Shown: positions 16,711 to 28,977 of the stretch, one piece after another
How the letters are laid out: every line of letters starts with the position of its first letter
How positions within the stretch are numbered: the stretch's first letter is position 1
Source of the DNA: Trichuris trichiura
Lineage: Eukaryota > Nematoda > Enoplea > Trichinellida > Trichuridae
Length of the DNA stretch: 64,000 nucleotides
Direction: 5' to 3'
Assembly (NCBI GenBank): GCA_037903355.1
Contig: JBAJFE010000057.1
Location: forward strand, 248,001-312,000
Made by a program: the position numbers and the translations under genes
Notes under the pieces: generated by a model
The model's database searches: none
The model's input: the letters and a program-made list of their open reading frames with translations, nothing else
Told to the model about the DNA's origin: nothing

Positions 16711-19689
16711 ATGTTCTTGACGTAGACGTTGTCGCGTAACTTGTTTCAGTCAATTTTGTAGTCTGCGCGCGAAGCCTTAGAGCAAACGTGGTTGGTATTT
16801 TCACGCCACATGATAAGCGTGTATCACTTTGGGTATGCTACGATTACCGTTCGTGCCGTTTTCTTCTTCTTCTTCAAGCAAATTTCGCAACGATGCTTTT
16901 TGGGCGCACAATTGCTATGTTCACACAGGTGTGCAGTTTTTTCTTCTTCGCCGACCTTTGCGTCTTGCTCAGATCAGCCGAAAGCAAAGCACTATGGCAC
17001 ATTTGTCTTTCATTCGCAAGTGCATCTACTTATTCGTGTTGTATAATTGAGTAGGAGAAACCGGTGGCATTTTTGCATCCGGAGCGTTTGTTTCGACTAC
17101 TTTACAATTCTAACTGATTGATAAGTTTGCATGGGTTGTGCTGGTTTTCGATAAAAAGAGTGTGACACTTTCTGTCATTGGTTTATTGCATCTGCGTTCG
17201 TAGCTGTCGGCGTTAATTATTTTAGCACTGCCACGCGTAGCAGTGGCGTTTCTTAAAAGTTAATACACCTTTACAACGTCATTTCTTTTTTTCTTGCTTT
17301 CCAGCCAGGCCAGCGCGCGTAGGTAAGCATAAAGAATGAGTTCGGTTTAGTTGGCGCTCAGTGATGCTATTTAATTGACCATCGCTCAATGTTGCGTAAC
17401 CTTATTCTCATTGTTGTTAATGCAACGTGATTAAAACAGTCGATCGTCATTAAAATCTCTCAGCTTACTTTACTGTACTGATTGATTGCTCTGCTGGACG
17501 CAAGAGTAACGCTTGGTTTATTTTCAGCAAAAAAACTAAGATGAATAAGGGCTGCTTTTCTCAACAAAGCGTTTAAGGCAACCGCAGCACCGCAGTCGTA
17601 TATTCTCGTTTTGCCGTGAATAGTTGATGTTTTTTTCACTTAGCTACTTTTGCGCCAGAATTGTTTTGAATAAACAACAATTAAAGCACTTGTGAAGAAA
17701 AAGGGCCGAACGTTTCAAGGCGCGAAGTCGGTTGGACCTTTCGCGTATTTCGCAGAGAAAATGGGAAAATTCTAAGCGCGAAACCCACCGTTCAAAAGCT
17801 GCAGAGCAAAAGTTGTCGCAATTACGGCCTCTCCGATCGTTTCGTTAGCAAAGCGCGGGTTGCGTTAATCTTTTTTTAACAGTACTGTCTAAAATCACGA
17901 TGCCAAAGGCAATCGACTATACGCATTTTTGAAAATATGGTTTTTTTTGTAACAGACGTGCAAGACGTTTTGCTTTGAGTTATGGCAAAGCAGTTCAGCG
18001 TAAAATAAATATTACAGCGCATTCAAACTGGCCGTAACCCGACCTCTGAGCTTGAATAACGGACAAGCAAAAAAAACAGTGTACGGTAGGTTTAACACTT
18101 GAACATCACTTTTAGATTTTCTTATTCTGCGCTGCGCTACATTTTCGATGGTTGATCAAAGCTGTCCAAAAAAAACTTCTTTAATTTTTTTTTGTATTTG
18201 AAATGGTTCCTTTTCAAAAAACTTACTGGGCCAATTTGCGATTCGATAATCGCTTCGTTCGTTGCTCTATAATTCTAACAGAGATTGAATTGCCTTTTTC
18301 TATCGCTGATACTGGCTGCTTTGCAGCTTAACCAAAAACTTTTCCGAAGAAAATGTAAAAACTCAAGGCAGCTATGAGCGATAACGAAAAAAAGGCAAAT
18401 ACTGCGCATGTAGCGACTTGGGCGGGACTGAACGCAGTTACAATTAAGAATATCAGCTGTATTGCCTTTCCGACGTGCCAATAAATTTATTTAAGGGATC
18501 TTTTCGCCTAGCCGCCCCATCGTATGTGAAATGCAGGTTCCTTTTTGCCAAGTATGCGGCCGTGCTGTTCTGCGCTTACTGTCGAGCATTCCGGTTAATT
18601 TATTCTGTTCTTATTTAAATCTAAGCTAAAATATATGCCCTACATTCACGGTTAGACTTAAACAAGGGAAGAAAAAAAGGGACGCAAATCTACAGTATGA
18701 CAGTGGGGCGTCCAAGAGAAAAGATATCATTTTTAAGGTCAGTAATTTTTCAAGTAGAAGCTGTCAATAGAAACTGTACTCCAACCCCTTAACTCTTTGT
18801 CAGTTGGGGTTTGGACAGGAAGCGCAAAAGTAGGCAACTTCATTTATCCGCTAAGTGTTTTACAGTAAGAAAAAAAAACGTTTGTAATGATGTCCAATAG
18901 CTTAAACCGCAGCATAACGAAATGGGAAATTTGAGAGCATAGCTAAGCTTAGCTTTTGGCTTAGAGTTAGTATAGGCTGAGCCTTCGCTGCAAGCGCAAA
19001 CTTAACTTCAGCTGAGCGCAGCGCAACGGCGACAGCAAGGTGCTGCACGTCAAGCGACGATGCAGACAAAGTTGTTTGGCTAACTAAAAAACAGTAATAT
19101 TAATATTTCACTTTTAAAAAATTGTTTTATTGATTCGGCAATGTAGCATTTCGCGATAAAACAAAGACAACTGCCTATTTTTCCTTTGAAGTTATCGTCA
19201 GCTGCGGTTGTAACGCAAAATTGTATTTTGCAGCCAAACGGCTGCCTAAATATGTTTCCTGCTGAACGCGCCGTGTTGCGAAAACGAAAAGACGCTGTAG
19301 TGTGAGATAGCAGCACCCGCACTTTTCACATGGTTTAAAATTCGGCGAGTGACGCGTAATTGTTGAAATTCGCAAAAAATAATGAGATTAAAGAGACTGC
19401 AAAGAAAAAAACGTGTTTTGGATATCCTGATGCGCAGGTTGGCGATTGAAGGAGATCGGTAGAATTACCGTGTATGGTAGCTTCGCCGTTGTTGACAGCC
19501 GGCATTCCCCTACGAGACGCCCGCTTCGTATAACATAAATATCGTTGGATTATGCCGACTTGTTATTGCTTAATGTTTTTTCTAGTCACATTCGCTTTGA
19601 AAGGGATTTTCTTTTCTTGTTGAACCCTTAGTTGTTAAGTACAGTTTCGGTAGCCTGTACGAAGGCAAATAATCTTATTTAGACGTAGC
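16711..19689. other. Intergenic region, no gene recognised
   Basis: About 3 kb between AMPK and bora. Only short open frames without domain signatures. An exon-like segment bounded by CAG and GTAAG occurs at about 17305-17322 but carries no recognisable coding sequence. Confidence 0.5.
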
Positions 19690-21377
19690 ATGCGAGTGTT
19701 TTGTAGCGTTTTCGGTGTTCAAATGGATAACTCGCCGCCTACTTCTCCTTTTTCAAAAGAACTGGGTTACTGTGCGGCCAGAACGCAAATGACCGCTTTA
19801 TCTTTGCTGAAGCGGCAACGGCAAAAGAAGGACGGCTGTCAGCCCGCTAAAGAATCTCTGCCGCTGCGCACATTTCCCGTAGCGTACGTCGGACAAGAAA
19901 ATGTTGAAAAGGAAAATGAGCAAAGGGCAGTTTTGTCTGCGATTCAAAATATGCAGATTTCTAGCAAAGAAGGCATGCATGACGACTCCACTAAGCGTCG
20001 AAGGCATACTTCTAAATTTCTTTAGCAGCTTCGCCTCGTAAACGCGAACTTGCGTTGCGTTCTACTCAGCAAAATCTCGAGGTCAGCAGAGGCGCACTTG
20101 GACGGCGGTACTTCCCATTCAATCGACTATTTCGGAATAGTATATGTTGTACTTACAGCACAGCTGATCTTTCCGATATATACAATGCTGAACGAATGTC
20201 CCAAATGATCTCCAGCCCTTCAGTATTAAGCAAAACTTCTCGGGCTGTAATGTCAAGCTCATTTTTTCCTTACTAACCATATCCTAATTACAGAAAGTAA
20301 AAAGAACCGATTTTAGCTGGTCGTTGGAACAACTTGCGATCATCCAACCAGCTGACATAAACGAGAGCGGCAGTAGTAGTGATACATGGTTGCATGGTTA
20401 GTCAAACTGCAAACTTGTAATTCGGATGTTCTATTTTAGGAGTTGCAGCGCAGTGCAAGAAAGTGCAATACAAGCGGCGATAGATGAATTTTTTTCGGAA
20501 AACCTAATTCATCCATCGCCGAAGTTGAAATTGTCGCTGCGCAATTCCACGTCGTCGCTGTCGCCGGTACGGAAGAACAACGATGGAAAAGGAAGAAGCG
20601 TGCAGTGTCAAACTTTGTTCACCTTCCCGCGCAATTTTAGCTTCGACGTATTTCTTGGTAAAACGCTGTCGGACTGGTTTGCAATCTTGTAGACAAAGCA
20701 ACAATTCGCCATTTTAGGAGAACGCTTCCGCCTAAGTGACGAGAGTGACAGCTCAGGGAACGACAAAACTACCGGATGTCGAAAAAAACTATTCCAGCAA
20801 AGCGATTCAAGCCAGTCTGAAAAAAGCAGTATCGATTTTACGTCTACAATTGATGAAGATGTAGCGGACGACGCAGTTTGTATGGAAAACTTGAAAATGA
20901 CCACAACAGAGGCGGTTAGGCGTTCACTGCAATATGTCAAGTCCACTTTGCTAACTTATTATAGAGCTTTTCCAGTACGGCATCAGGCAAATGCGGCAAC
21001 GACGAGAACTGTGTGCAACTGTTGCATCTTGCTCCAAATGAAGTTTCTGAAGTCAAGAATAAGCTGACGGGTCGTGCGAGTCCGTGTGACGACATAGCTG
21101 CAAAGTGTTTCATGTTCACCGAGTTAAGCGATGGCGGTATCGTATCTCACGCACACCTTTCACTTTTAGCTATTTTTTATAAAATATAGGCAACGTTTCT
21201 GTCGTGTCTTCCGACTCTCCTACGACGAGTACGACAGACTCGACTGGATTAAGTAATTTGGCATATTGCATTTGTTGGGATACCGTAACACACGTGTCTT
21301 CAGAGAACCACTCTATTCAAAAGAGCGAAGACAACGCAGTGCTCCCATGCCGTGAAGAAAACCAGTTTGAAATATAA
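19690..21377 (+). CDS. bora: Bora / SPAT-1-like Aurora A and Plk1 activator
   Basis: Bora (C. elegans SPAT-1) is a largely disordered mitotic-entry protein that lets Aurora A phosphorylate Plk1. Seven exons: 19690-19996, 20026-20246, 20294-20396, 20454-20657, 20718-20935, 20965-21136, 21190-21377; phases close, 470 aa. The conserved Bora block is clear: FSWSLEQLAIIQPADI (human FRWSIDQLAVINPVEI), IDEFFSENLIHPSP (human IEEFFTKDVIVPSP), and QCQTLFTFPRNFSFDVFLGE followed by FRLSDESDSS and a CRKKLF segment. The N-terminal 100 aa carry Ser/Thr-Pro sites but no clear homology. Introns 1 and 5 are only 29 nt. An AG acceptor-like site precedes the first ATG by 9 nt; MDNSPP at 19723 is the alternative start. 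Confidence in identity is high, in exon 1 moderate. Confidence 0.88.
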
Positions 21378-22285
21378 CCTATCTGCTTGATGGAACTCTC
21401 GTTCAAATTTGCTAATGAGCTTACTAACACTTCCAGCTGGTCCAGATCATGAAAAATTTATTAAAGAAAATGAAATTTACGAAAATCTTCTTTTAGATTT
21501 TCCGGAACAACGAAAATAGGCAAAAATTTGAAAAGGCTCGCGCGCACGCTAAACAAACGGGAAAGAAATAGCCAGACCACTTTTTAAAGCAGCTTGAAAT
21601 TGCTTTTAATGGTAATCTTCCATCGCTGCCATAAAATGATTTTTACGGTTTGCTTTTAAAAGCACATGATGGTTACGGTAGCCAGTATCCAAAATTCAAG
21701 TTCCATCTAGCCACCCACAAGGTTTAAATTAAACCCAGACCTTACTGCGGTAGCCGAACGTTAATGGCCAGTTTTTAAAATCAAAACAAAAGCAAAAACG
21801 TTGACGACAAAAACAGCGCGGTAGTCGTTCAAGGGTCGCTAATGGCAGGAACTAATTATGGGCATATTTTATTAGCATCCCATTTGCGGTATGAACCTGC
21901 GAATAAGCGCAAATCCAAACGATGCTTACGAAACTAATTAGTATTTCTTCGTTAGATTATGCGGCCATAAAATTCGCGCTGCTCACTGCGACTGGCGTAG
22001 GCGGACTTCCGTGATTAAAGGAAAAGCTCTTATACGTTTGTGAAAAATTTTTGATCCCCTTAAAAAATAGTAAACGGTAACTAGCGTGGAAACCATTACT
22101 GCTAATCTGCACAGGATGGCGGCGGCCGAAGACGTGCTGGGTAGAAATTCGATTTTTCCATACCAGTGCAGGGAAACGTCGATCTGCGGCGGGCGAATGA
22201 TTCAATGCGCAAAATACTTAGAGCGTCTTTTTTTTGTCTTCGGTTCTGAAATTCACGGCCACAGGTGAACAGCCAACGCCTTTTT
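21378..22285. other. Intergenic region, no gene recognised
   Basis: Bora 3' flank up to the PLE-4 target duplication. AT-rich with short open frames on both strands but no conserved motif visible. Confidence 0.5.
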
Positions 22286-24112
22286 TTTAGTAACGTGATA
22301 TTTGGAATGCACGACATTTGGAACACACACACGTGTCAAAGCAGGACTCACACAGGGTCAACTAACCTTCCTGCTTAAATGTAGAGACCGTGGAACTTTA
22401 CCCAATTGCTTCAAGCTAAAATGGGGCCAGTATGTAGATAATCAAACCAGAAGAATCTTATTCACGGCTGGATTATCGCTACTACGAAATGTTATAAGAA
22501 AACACAGGTCCACTCTAGCAAGACTACGAGCAGATTACATTTGCACGCTGGATTTCCTCAGAACATGGTTACACAAAAATATTTACGAAACCCTGATCAA
22601 TCACGTGAAACTCGCCACAAGAACGGCATGCACTTCGCAAAAGCATGTACTAAAAAGGAAATTTGACAACCTTCAAATCAGACCCCAGACGATATCTTCA
22701 CACTCTTACAGGAGCTCTCCACAAAGAAACACTGCGACAAAGCTAAGCACGGGGGTTATTAACCTTAGCTCTGCACCTCTAAATGAGAGTGAGAGAACTA
22801 TATTAGAAAAAGGACTAAACTTCGTCCCAACTCCCAAAAAGCCACCTTTTCTCGACATCATTGTCTCCATTGAGGACAGCCTATCTTCAGTTGACCCAGA
22901 GATAGCCACACGGATTAGGAATAGTTTATCTTCAATTATCCTAGGTCACAACTTTAACAACACTCCAAACTTAAACCGATACGAGATGAATTGCTTACGT
23001 CAACTAAGAAAACAATCCAGCAGAATTATCACAAAAGCAGATAAAGGAAATAGAACAGTTCTACTGGACAGAAGCACCTACACTGAAAAGATGACAACTA
23101 TATTAAACACAGAGAATTACACACCTCTACCCGCCGACCCTACAGAAGCCTCTCGAAAAAATCTCCGTTCTCTTCTCGTTACGTTTGCCGCAGAGACCAA
23201 AGAATCAGAAATATCCAAATTAGCAACACATCTTAAATTCGCGTCGAATTATAGACCCCCTGAGCTATACGGGCTTCCCAAAGTACACAAACCGGATGTC
23301 CCACTAAGACCAATAGTATCTACAATCAACAGCACTACAAGCGAGCTCAGTCAATACTTAAAAAAGATCATCAAACCCTTAACCGGCAAAGAACCCTCTT
23401 TCGTCAAAAATAGCAAATCTTTCGTCAATGAAATACGAAAGCATCACCTGAAACCCGATGAGATTCTAGTTAGTTACGATGTAAAAGATTTATTCCCGAG
23501 CATTCCAGTGCCAGACACATTGGAGATGTTGTACAGCCTCCTCAATGCAGATACAAGTCTACCCAGCAGAACAAAGTTAAATCCCTTTCACATTATCAAG
23601 CTGGTTTCTTTTTGCATGCAAGATGGCAATTACTTTACCTTTGACAACAAATACTACAAACAATCCAGCGGAGTCCCAATGGGCAGTTCTTTATCCCCAG
23701 TCTTAGCAGAAGTTTTTATGGGAAACCTTGAGAGAAGAATTTTCGAAAACGTAGACAGACAAATCGCCCCACTCCTCTTCAAAAGATATGTGGACGATAT
23801 CTTTGTAATTATCAAGGCCGGAAAAGAAGAACAATTTCTACAATTCCTCAACAACATGCGCCCAAACCAGATAGTCTTCACCATGGAAAAAGAAGAAAAC
23901 AAAAGTCTTCCCTTTCTAGATGTGCTTATTATTCGCACAAATGAAGGGCTTAAAACCAGAGTCTATAGGAAACCCACGCAGACTGAACAATATCTCAACT
24001 TCTCATCACATCATCCACGATCAGTAATGCGTGGAATCCTCTCCGGAATGGTCGATAGGGCAGTCAATATATGTGACCCTGAATATCTACAGCCGGAACT
24101 TAACTATATTAG

Positions 24113-24260
24113 TGTAACACGCGGGGATAACACAAACCGTTTATTCGTCTCAGACACAGCTACACGCAACAACCAGCCAACTCGCGACCTACCTCGCAGC
24201 TACTGTCTCTTCTCTCATTCTCAGGTTATGCACTCTCTGCTCATATCCCGACGCATTACA
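24113..24260 (-). repeat. 3' LTR of the Gypsy-type element
   Basis: 148 bp with TGTAACACG...GCATTACA termini; near-identical to the copy at 26393-26540 (one A/G difference). Confidence 0.93.
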
Positions 24261-25577
24261 TTATCCCTTCCTTGGAAAAGTCATGTCCTCATGACGACGA
24301 TGCCGTTGCGTCTCGTCAATTCTTGGCAAGGGATAAGCATCCTTTTTCGTCAGCTCATTCAGTTTTCTGTAGTCCACACATAAGCGAATCGACCCGTCCT
24401 TCTTGCGAACTGGCACAACTCCTGCCGCCCACGGGCTCTCAGATGGCTCAATCAATTTGTCATCGATGAGATTCCTTAATAACGCGCTAACCTCTTTCCT
24501 TTCTTTCGGGCATAAGCGCCGCAGCGGCTGCCTTACCGGTCTCGCTCCTTCTGTTAACGTTATCTTGTGGCGTAAAACCTTTGTGCGACCTAAGTCGCGT
24601 TTCCCAACGGCGAAAACGTCACGGTAATTCCACAGAACACCAAATAGCATACTTATTTGTTTCTCGTCCAGACTCGCACCAGCTGCTTCTCTCGCTAACT
24701 TCATCAGCGCAGGTTTCAAGGGAGAATGGCTCATCTGATTCACGTTTGTCGTCGCCAGTGCCGCTGAGCAAGCGTCTTGCGTCTCTATGCCGGTGAGCTT
24801 CCCCAGCAGTGCCCCCTTTCTCACGCAGAACTCCTGTTGCGTAGGGTTCAGAATGAACGTCCTAAATCTACCATTTAGCACGGTGACAAGGCTCCTGGCC
24901 GCATAACCGCCTTGCCGTTCAAAGTGATGACTACTTTCAAAAATTGCATCACCTGAAAATGTCCTCTTAATAGAGCAGGACACTGCTGCTGTCGATCTAG
25001 GAGCGACATTCCTGTCTTCTGCAACGTATACGCATTCTTCCACACAACTGGGCTGATCATCTGCCTTGAGTACTAAAGGCACTTGCGCGGCACCTTCGCA
25101 GGACAAAACATTCCGCTTGAGGTCCACGACAAATCCATGTAGCGTAAGAAAGTCAATTCCCAATAAAGCTGAATAATGCAATCTGTCGACCACAACGGCA
25201 TCGATTGCGAAATTTTTCGAGGCAAGGCGGATACGGAGGCGTGCTTCGCCGACAACAGGAAGAGGAGAACCATCAGCGAGAATCAGTCGAACAGCGCTTC
25301 GCTGAAGCGCCATGTGGCCGCCGACTCTCTGGAAAACGTCTGAGCTGATCAAAGTTCTGCCTGCGCCAGTATCCACCAGCATACACAAATGTATCCCATT
25401 CACGGATGCGTTAACAAATACCCGTGGGGCAACGGTTGCATTTGCCGTCGGTTGGTTCTGGACCGCCTTCAGTTGCTCCAGGCCATCCGCTCGGTCCCTG
25501 TGAATGGCCCTCCAGTGTTTCCCGAATAGCTCGGGCATCGACGAGCAAGGTGCCCATAGCCCTGACATTTCCAACAC
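24261..25577 (-). CDS. Gypsy-type protease and truncated reverse transcriptase
   Basis: Frame of 438 codons overlapping the gag 3' end by about 110 nt in another frame, as expected for -1 frameshifting. The aspartic protease motif [12 protein letters not shown] lies about 70 residues in. RT motifs follow ([36 protein letters not shown]), then an abrupt switch to unrelated residues and a stop next to the LTR. The catalytic YxDD box, RNase H and integrase are absent. Could supply protease but not reverse transcription. Confidence 0.88.
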   Translation of the reverse strand: MLEMSGLWAPCSSMPELFGKHWRAIHRDRADGLEQLKAVQNQPTANATVAPRVFVNASVNGIHLCMLVDTGAGRTLISSDVFQRVGGHMALQRSAVRLILADGSPLPVVGEARLRIRLASKNFAIDAVVVDRLHYSALLGIDFLTLHGFVVDLKRNVLSCEGAAQVPLVLKADDQPSCVEECVYVAEDRNVAPRSTAAVSCSIKRTFSGDAIFESSHHFERQGGYAARSLVTVLNGRFRTFILNPTQQEFCVRKGALLGKLTGIETQDACSAALATTNVNQMSHSPLKPALMKLAREAAGASLDEKQISMLFGVLWNYRDVFAVGKRDLGRTKVLRHKITLTEGARPVRQPLRRLCPKERKEVSALLRNLIDDKLIEPSESPWAAGVVPVRKKDGSIRLCVDYRKLNELTKKDAYPLPRIDETQRHRRHEDMTFPRKG

Positions 25578-26392
25578 TGCAACCGTCGCCGAAGCCGTTC
25601 TCTCGGCTCATTTCGCATGCGCCGTCTAGCATTGACGGCCATAACGTTTTCAGTTCCATTAGAGATCACCAGTTGTCGCAACTGACGAATGCTCTGTTCT
25701 ATGTTGTCCAAGCGGCTCTCAATCTCGGTTACTGCTGCTGGTTCAGAGGAGACTACTGGATCCATTATGCTCGCTGGTGACCCCCATTCTTCAGCCGAAG
25801 CAACTGCTGACGGTCGGCGCAGTGAAGACTGCAGCGTTTGCTGAACTGTCAGTTCGCGGACTGACTCAGCCACTGTCGTGGGCATCGCTCGACGCACCAG
25901 ATACTGCAGCTGCGGATCTTGGATCGATTGCAGCAACTGCGCGTTGACCATAGCGTCAACAGCAGAGCCGTCCAACGACGGATACGTCTTCTCTGCTAAC
26001 GACAGCAACGCTTCAGCATGAGCTGTCCAGCTCTCCGTTGGCAATTTCCTTCTCGACCGAAACGCCATTTCATGTACAAGCTGCTGCTCCGGAGCCTCAA
26101 ACATCTCTGCTAAGGCAGCCTTCGCAGCATCAAAAGACCGAACAGCACTTTCCGGCAACCGCCGAAAGACACGTCCAGCCGCCCCTGTTAACCGTAACTG
26201 CAGCCATTGTAATTTCACGTCGCCCGTCCAGCCGTTTAGCCGGCTACAGATTTCGAAAGCAGCAATCCATTCGTGCCAGTCGCCATCTCCATTAAACGCC
26301 TCCGGCGATGCAGCGATCCTCACAGGGTTGGGAACCATCAGTCCTCCTGGAGTCGCCTGGCCTTCGGGGTTCACTCCAGTTCGCTGCGCCAT
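25469..26392 (-). CDS. Gypsy-type Gag with CCHC zinc knuckle
   Basis: The ATG at 26392 directly abuts the 5' LTR, so there is essentially no leader, and the presumed primer-binding site (TGGCGCAGCGAAC) overlaps the first codons. The product is about 307 aa. It contains a capsid-like segment with [13 protein letters not shown] near the N-terminus and a single C-terminal zinc knuckle ([16 protein letters not shown]2CX4HX4C) near 25560. It ends [13 protein letters not shown] inside the pro frame overlap. The frame is also open 60 nt upstream into the LTR. Confidence 0.87.
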   Translation of the reverse strand: MAQRTGVNPEGQATPGGLMVPNPVRIAASPEAFNGDGDWHEWIAAFEICSRLNGWTGDVKLQWLQLRLTGAAGRVFRRLPESAVRSFDAAKAALAEMFEAPEQQLVHEMAFRSRRKLPTESWTAHAEALLSLAEKTYPSLDGSAVDAMVNAQLLQSIQDPQLQYLVRRAMPTTVAESVRELTVQQTLQSSLRRPSAVASAEEWGSPASIMDPVVSSEPAAVTEIESRLDNIEQSIRQLRQLVISNGTENVMAVNARRRMRNEPRERLRRRLQCWKCQGYGHLARRCPSYSGNTGGPFTGTERMAWSN

Positions 26393-26540
26393 TGTAACAC
26401 GCGGGGATAACACAAACCGTTTATTCGTCTCGGACACAGCTACACGCAACAACCAGCCAACTCGCGACCTACCTCGCAGCTACTGTCTCTTCTCTCATTC
26501 TCAGGTTATGCACTCTCTGCTCATATCCCGACGCATTACA
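26393..26540 (-). repeat. 5' LTR of the Gypsy-type element
   Basis: 148 bp, same orientation as the LTR at 24113. Next to it on the right the PLE sequence restarts at CTGGTTTC with no short target duplication visible. Confidence 0.93.
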
Positions 26541-27965
26541 CTGGTTTCTTTTTGCATGCAAGATGGCAATTACTTCACCTTTGACAACAAATACTACAAA
26601 CAATCCAGCGGAGTCCCAATAGGCAGTTCTTTATCCCCGGTCTTAGCAGAAGTTTTTATGGAAAACCTTGAAAGAAGAATTTTCGAAAACGTAGACAGAC
26701 AAATCGCCCCACTCCTCTTCAAAAGATATGCGGACGATATCTTTGTAATTATCAAGGCCGGAAAAGAAGAACAATTTCTACAATTCCTCAACAACATGCG
26801 CCCAAACCAGATAGTCTTCACCATGGAAAAAGAAGAAAACAAAAGTCTTCCCTTTCTAGATGTGCTTATTATTCGCACAAATGAAGGGCTTAAAACCAGA
26901 GTCTATAGGAAACCCACGCAGACTGAACAATATCTCAACTTCTCATCACATCATCCACGATCAGTAATGCGTGGAATCCTCTCCGGAATGGTCGATAGGG
27001 CAGTCAATATATGTGATCCTGAATATCTACAGCCGGAACTTAACTATATTAGAAAAGTCTTCTACAAAAATCATTATCCTAAATCCTTCATTGACTGAGT
27101 ATTCAAATACAGGCTACACAAAGGTAAAGCTCCTGATCCTAATACCTCACTATATCCACGTTTAGTTGTTCCATATGTGGCGGGACTAGACGAAAAGTTT
27201 ATTCAGCTAGGTAAAAGATTGGGTTTGAGAGTCTTTTTCAAAAATTCTCCCAATCTCAGATCAATTCTCCGGACGGACAAAAGGAAAATTCCCATAAACG
27301 AAAGAACGGGTCTCATCTACGCGATCGAATGTTCTTGTTCAGCAGTTTACGTCGGCGAAACAGCGAATACTTTAGAACACCGATTCCAAGAACACATAAG
27401 GAAACTAAACAATTACAACAATGCAAAAAGTAGCCTACACAATATGCACTCCCCAATACCTCGCCGCGGAAGACCTATATTGGATCCAACAAAAACCATG
27501 GAAAAGGCAATTAAAGCTTCCGCGGTGGTAGAACGTGCGGTGAATTGCAAACAGCCCCTCCATCCAAGAACCCTTTGCTATGAAAGTAACCTACATCTAA
27601 GAAAACTAAAAGAGGCTCTCTATATTAGAAACAACGTGACTTTCAATCGAGACCAAGGGGCAGACATTAGTGATTTATGGACAAATATCATTACACTCCA
27701 CAATTGTTGTTCCCTTAATAGTTGACACGCAAGCTAAGATCAATGGGAACTGAAACACTGAAGAAAAATCAAATCACATTTTTGGAACAAAGGGATAAAA
27801 ATTGAAAACGAAACTACAAGGTCGACCCATGCATTAACAATTTTCTACAAGAATACTGGCAGCTGACAGACACAGTTGAAGAACTTTAAAACTCTCGTAT
27901 TAAACGTTGATAAGTGACGGAAGACAAATGTCGTCTCAGTAACCACCACAAACTTCATTGGACCG

Positions 27966-27993
27966 CTGAAGACGGGTTGCGGCAGACCCGAAA
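27966..27993 (+). ncRNA. Hammerhead ribozyme core in PLE-4 3' terminal repeat
   Basis: CTGAAGA (27966-27972), stem II beginning CGGGT and closing ACCCG, GAAA (27990-27993), then GCTTCGG. Same layout as the PLE-1 and PLE-2 cores. Confidence 0.75.
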
Positions 27994-28457
27994 GCTTCGG
28001 AAGGAAGAAAATATCTTTTTATTTTACTTCTCAACGGGAGAGAATCCGTAATAAAGATATTTTCTTTAGTAACGTGATAATCAAAAAGATTACTGTGCTA
28101 CGCTCAGGTTTCGCAGCTTTTTAGAATTTCCACGTTTTATATGTAGCTGACCCACCCTTTTTTTCTAGCTTGTCGAGTTTAAAATTACATCGCAACCGGG
28201 AGTTTTATAACTGGAAATTATTAATGTACATATAAGGCAGATTGGATTATTCTACAAAAATGTCCTCTTTCTTGGTGGAGATTTAAATAGTTAACGTTTA
28301 GTTACTCGGTTGCGGTTTGGCGTACATAACGAGGCAAAGAAGGAATATGTTTATTGTTGACTATTAATAGAGTCCCAAGAAAGAGAAATTGGCTCCTTTG
28401 TTCGTCAAGTGCCAACTAATTTATAAGGTGCCTTTCTAGGAGGAACGACCAAAGACA

Positions 28458-28977
28458 ATGCACGTTTTGTTGAGCAAGCAATCCGAATTGTTGTTTCCCG
28501 TTTTCGTATGGACAGTAATTTTGTCGTTAAGCATAGCCGTTGATCCGCATGGTTTTGGTGGCCAACACGCTATGGAGGATCAGGAGTTTGTTCTTCCAAC
28601 GTAGTACGTTTTGTGAATATTCGTCAGAGCTATTTAGGCATGTAAAAGAGCATCTGAAAGGAAGATTAAACTTAGATGAAGGTATGTCCGCCGATTCGGT
28701 GAAGTTCCATTACTTTCGGATGTACGACGTAAATAAGGACGCCCGTCTGGATGGAACGGAAATAATCAAAGCAGTCACTCATAGCCATGCTGACGGTATT
28801 GCTTTGCGATGAATTTTTTTCACTCTTAATTAATTCCGTTTAGCCGCTCATCCTACCCCCAACACTCAGTTCAGCGACGAAGACCTAGAACGGATTGTTG
28901 ATCGAACATTAGCTTCACAAGATGTAAATAATGATGGTTATATTGATTTTGCCGAATTCATCAATTCGCGCCCCTAA
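28458..28977 (+). CDS. mcfd2: MCFD2-like secreted EF-hand protein
   Basis: MCFD2 is a luminal EF-hand partner of the cargo receptor LMAN1/ERGIC-53 in ER-to-Golgi export of glycoproteins. Three exons: 28458-28600, 28638-28795, 28844-28977; phases close, 144 aa (human 146). An N-terminal hydrophobic segment (FVWTVILSLSIAV) is a signal peptide. HVKEHLKGRLN then FHYFRMYDVNKDARLDGTE aligns with human LHYFKMHDYDGNNLLDGLE. Two canonical EF-hand loops: DVNKDARLDGTE and DVNNDGYIDFAE. Intron 1 is only 37 nt; its acceptor was chosen because it alone keeps the frame. A related EF-hand secreted protein cannot be excluded. Confidence 0.9.

Larger units (their letters stand above)
24113..26540 (-). mobile_element. 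Internally deleted Gypsy-type LTR retrotransposon
   Basis: Two 148-bp LTRs in the same orientation bound a 2132-bp interior that is read on the minus strand. A gag frame is followed by an overlapping pro-RT frame. RT stops after the first motifs, and the YxDD, RNase H and integrase regions are missing. A purine-rich tract AAGGAAGGGATAA abuts the left (3') LTR. The LTRs differ at 1 of 148 positions, pointing to recent insertion. With no polymerase core or integrase it must be mobilised in trans, if at all. Confidence 0.93.
22301..28064 (+). mobile_element. PLE-4: Penelope-like element split by a Gypsy-type element
   Basis: Flanked by the 15-bp direct repeat TTTAGTAACGTGATA (22286-22300, 28065-28079). 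The left part (22302-24112) holds the long N-terminal region, RT motif A (SYDVKDLF) near 23470 and motif C (RYVDDIF) near 23790. The coding sequence then runs into an LTR at 24113. The right part starts at 26541 but repeats 512 bp already present at 23601-24112 before continuing to the PLE 3' end. In the right copy motif C is YADD and a TGA occurs near 27096, after which a second frame (27177-27725) encodes the GIY-YIG domain (VYVGETANTLEHRFQEH). A hammerhead core and the 3' terminal sequence follow. The element is intergenic and not functional as it stands. Confidence 0.93.

Noticed and set aside
20608..20946. 112-codon minus-strand frame
   Set aside because: Antisense to bora exons with conserved Bora motifs.
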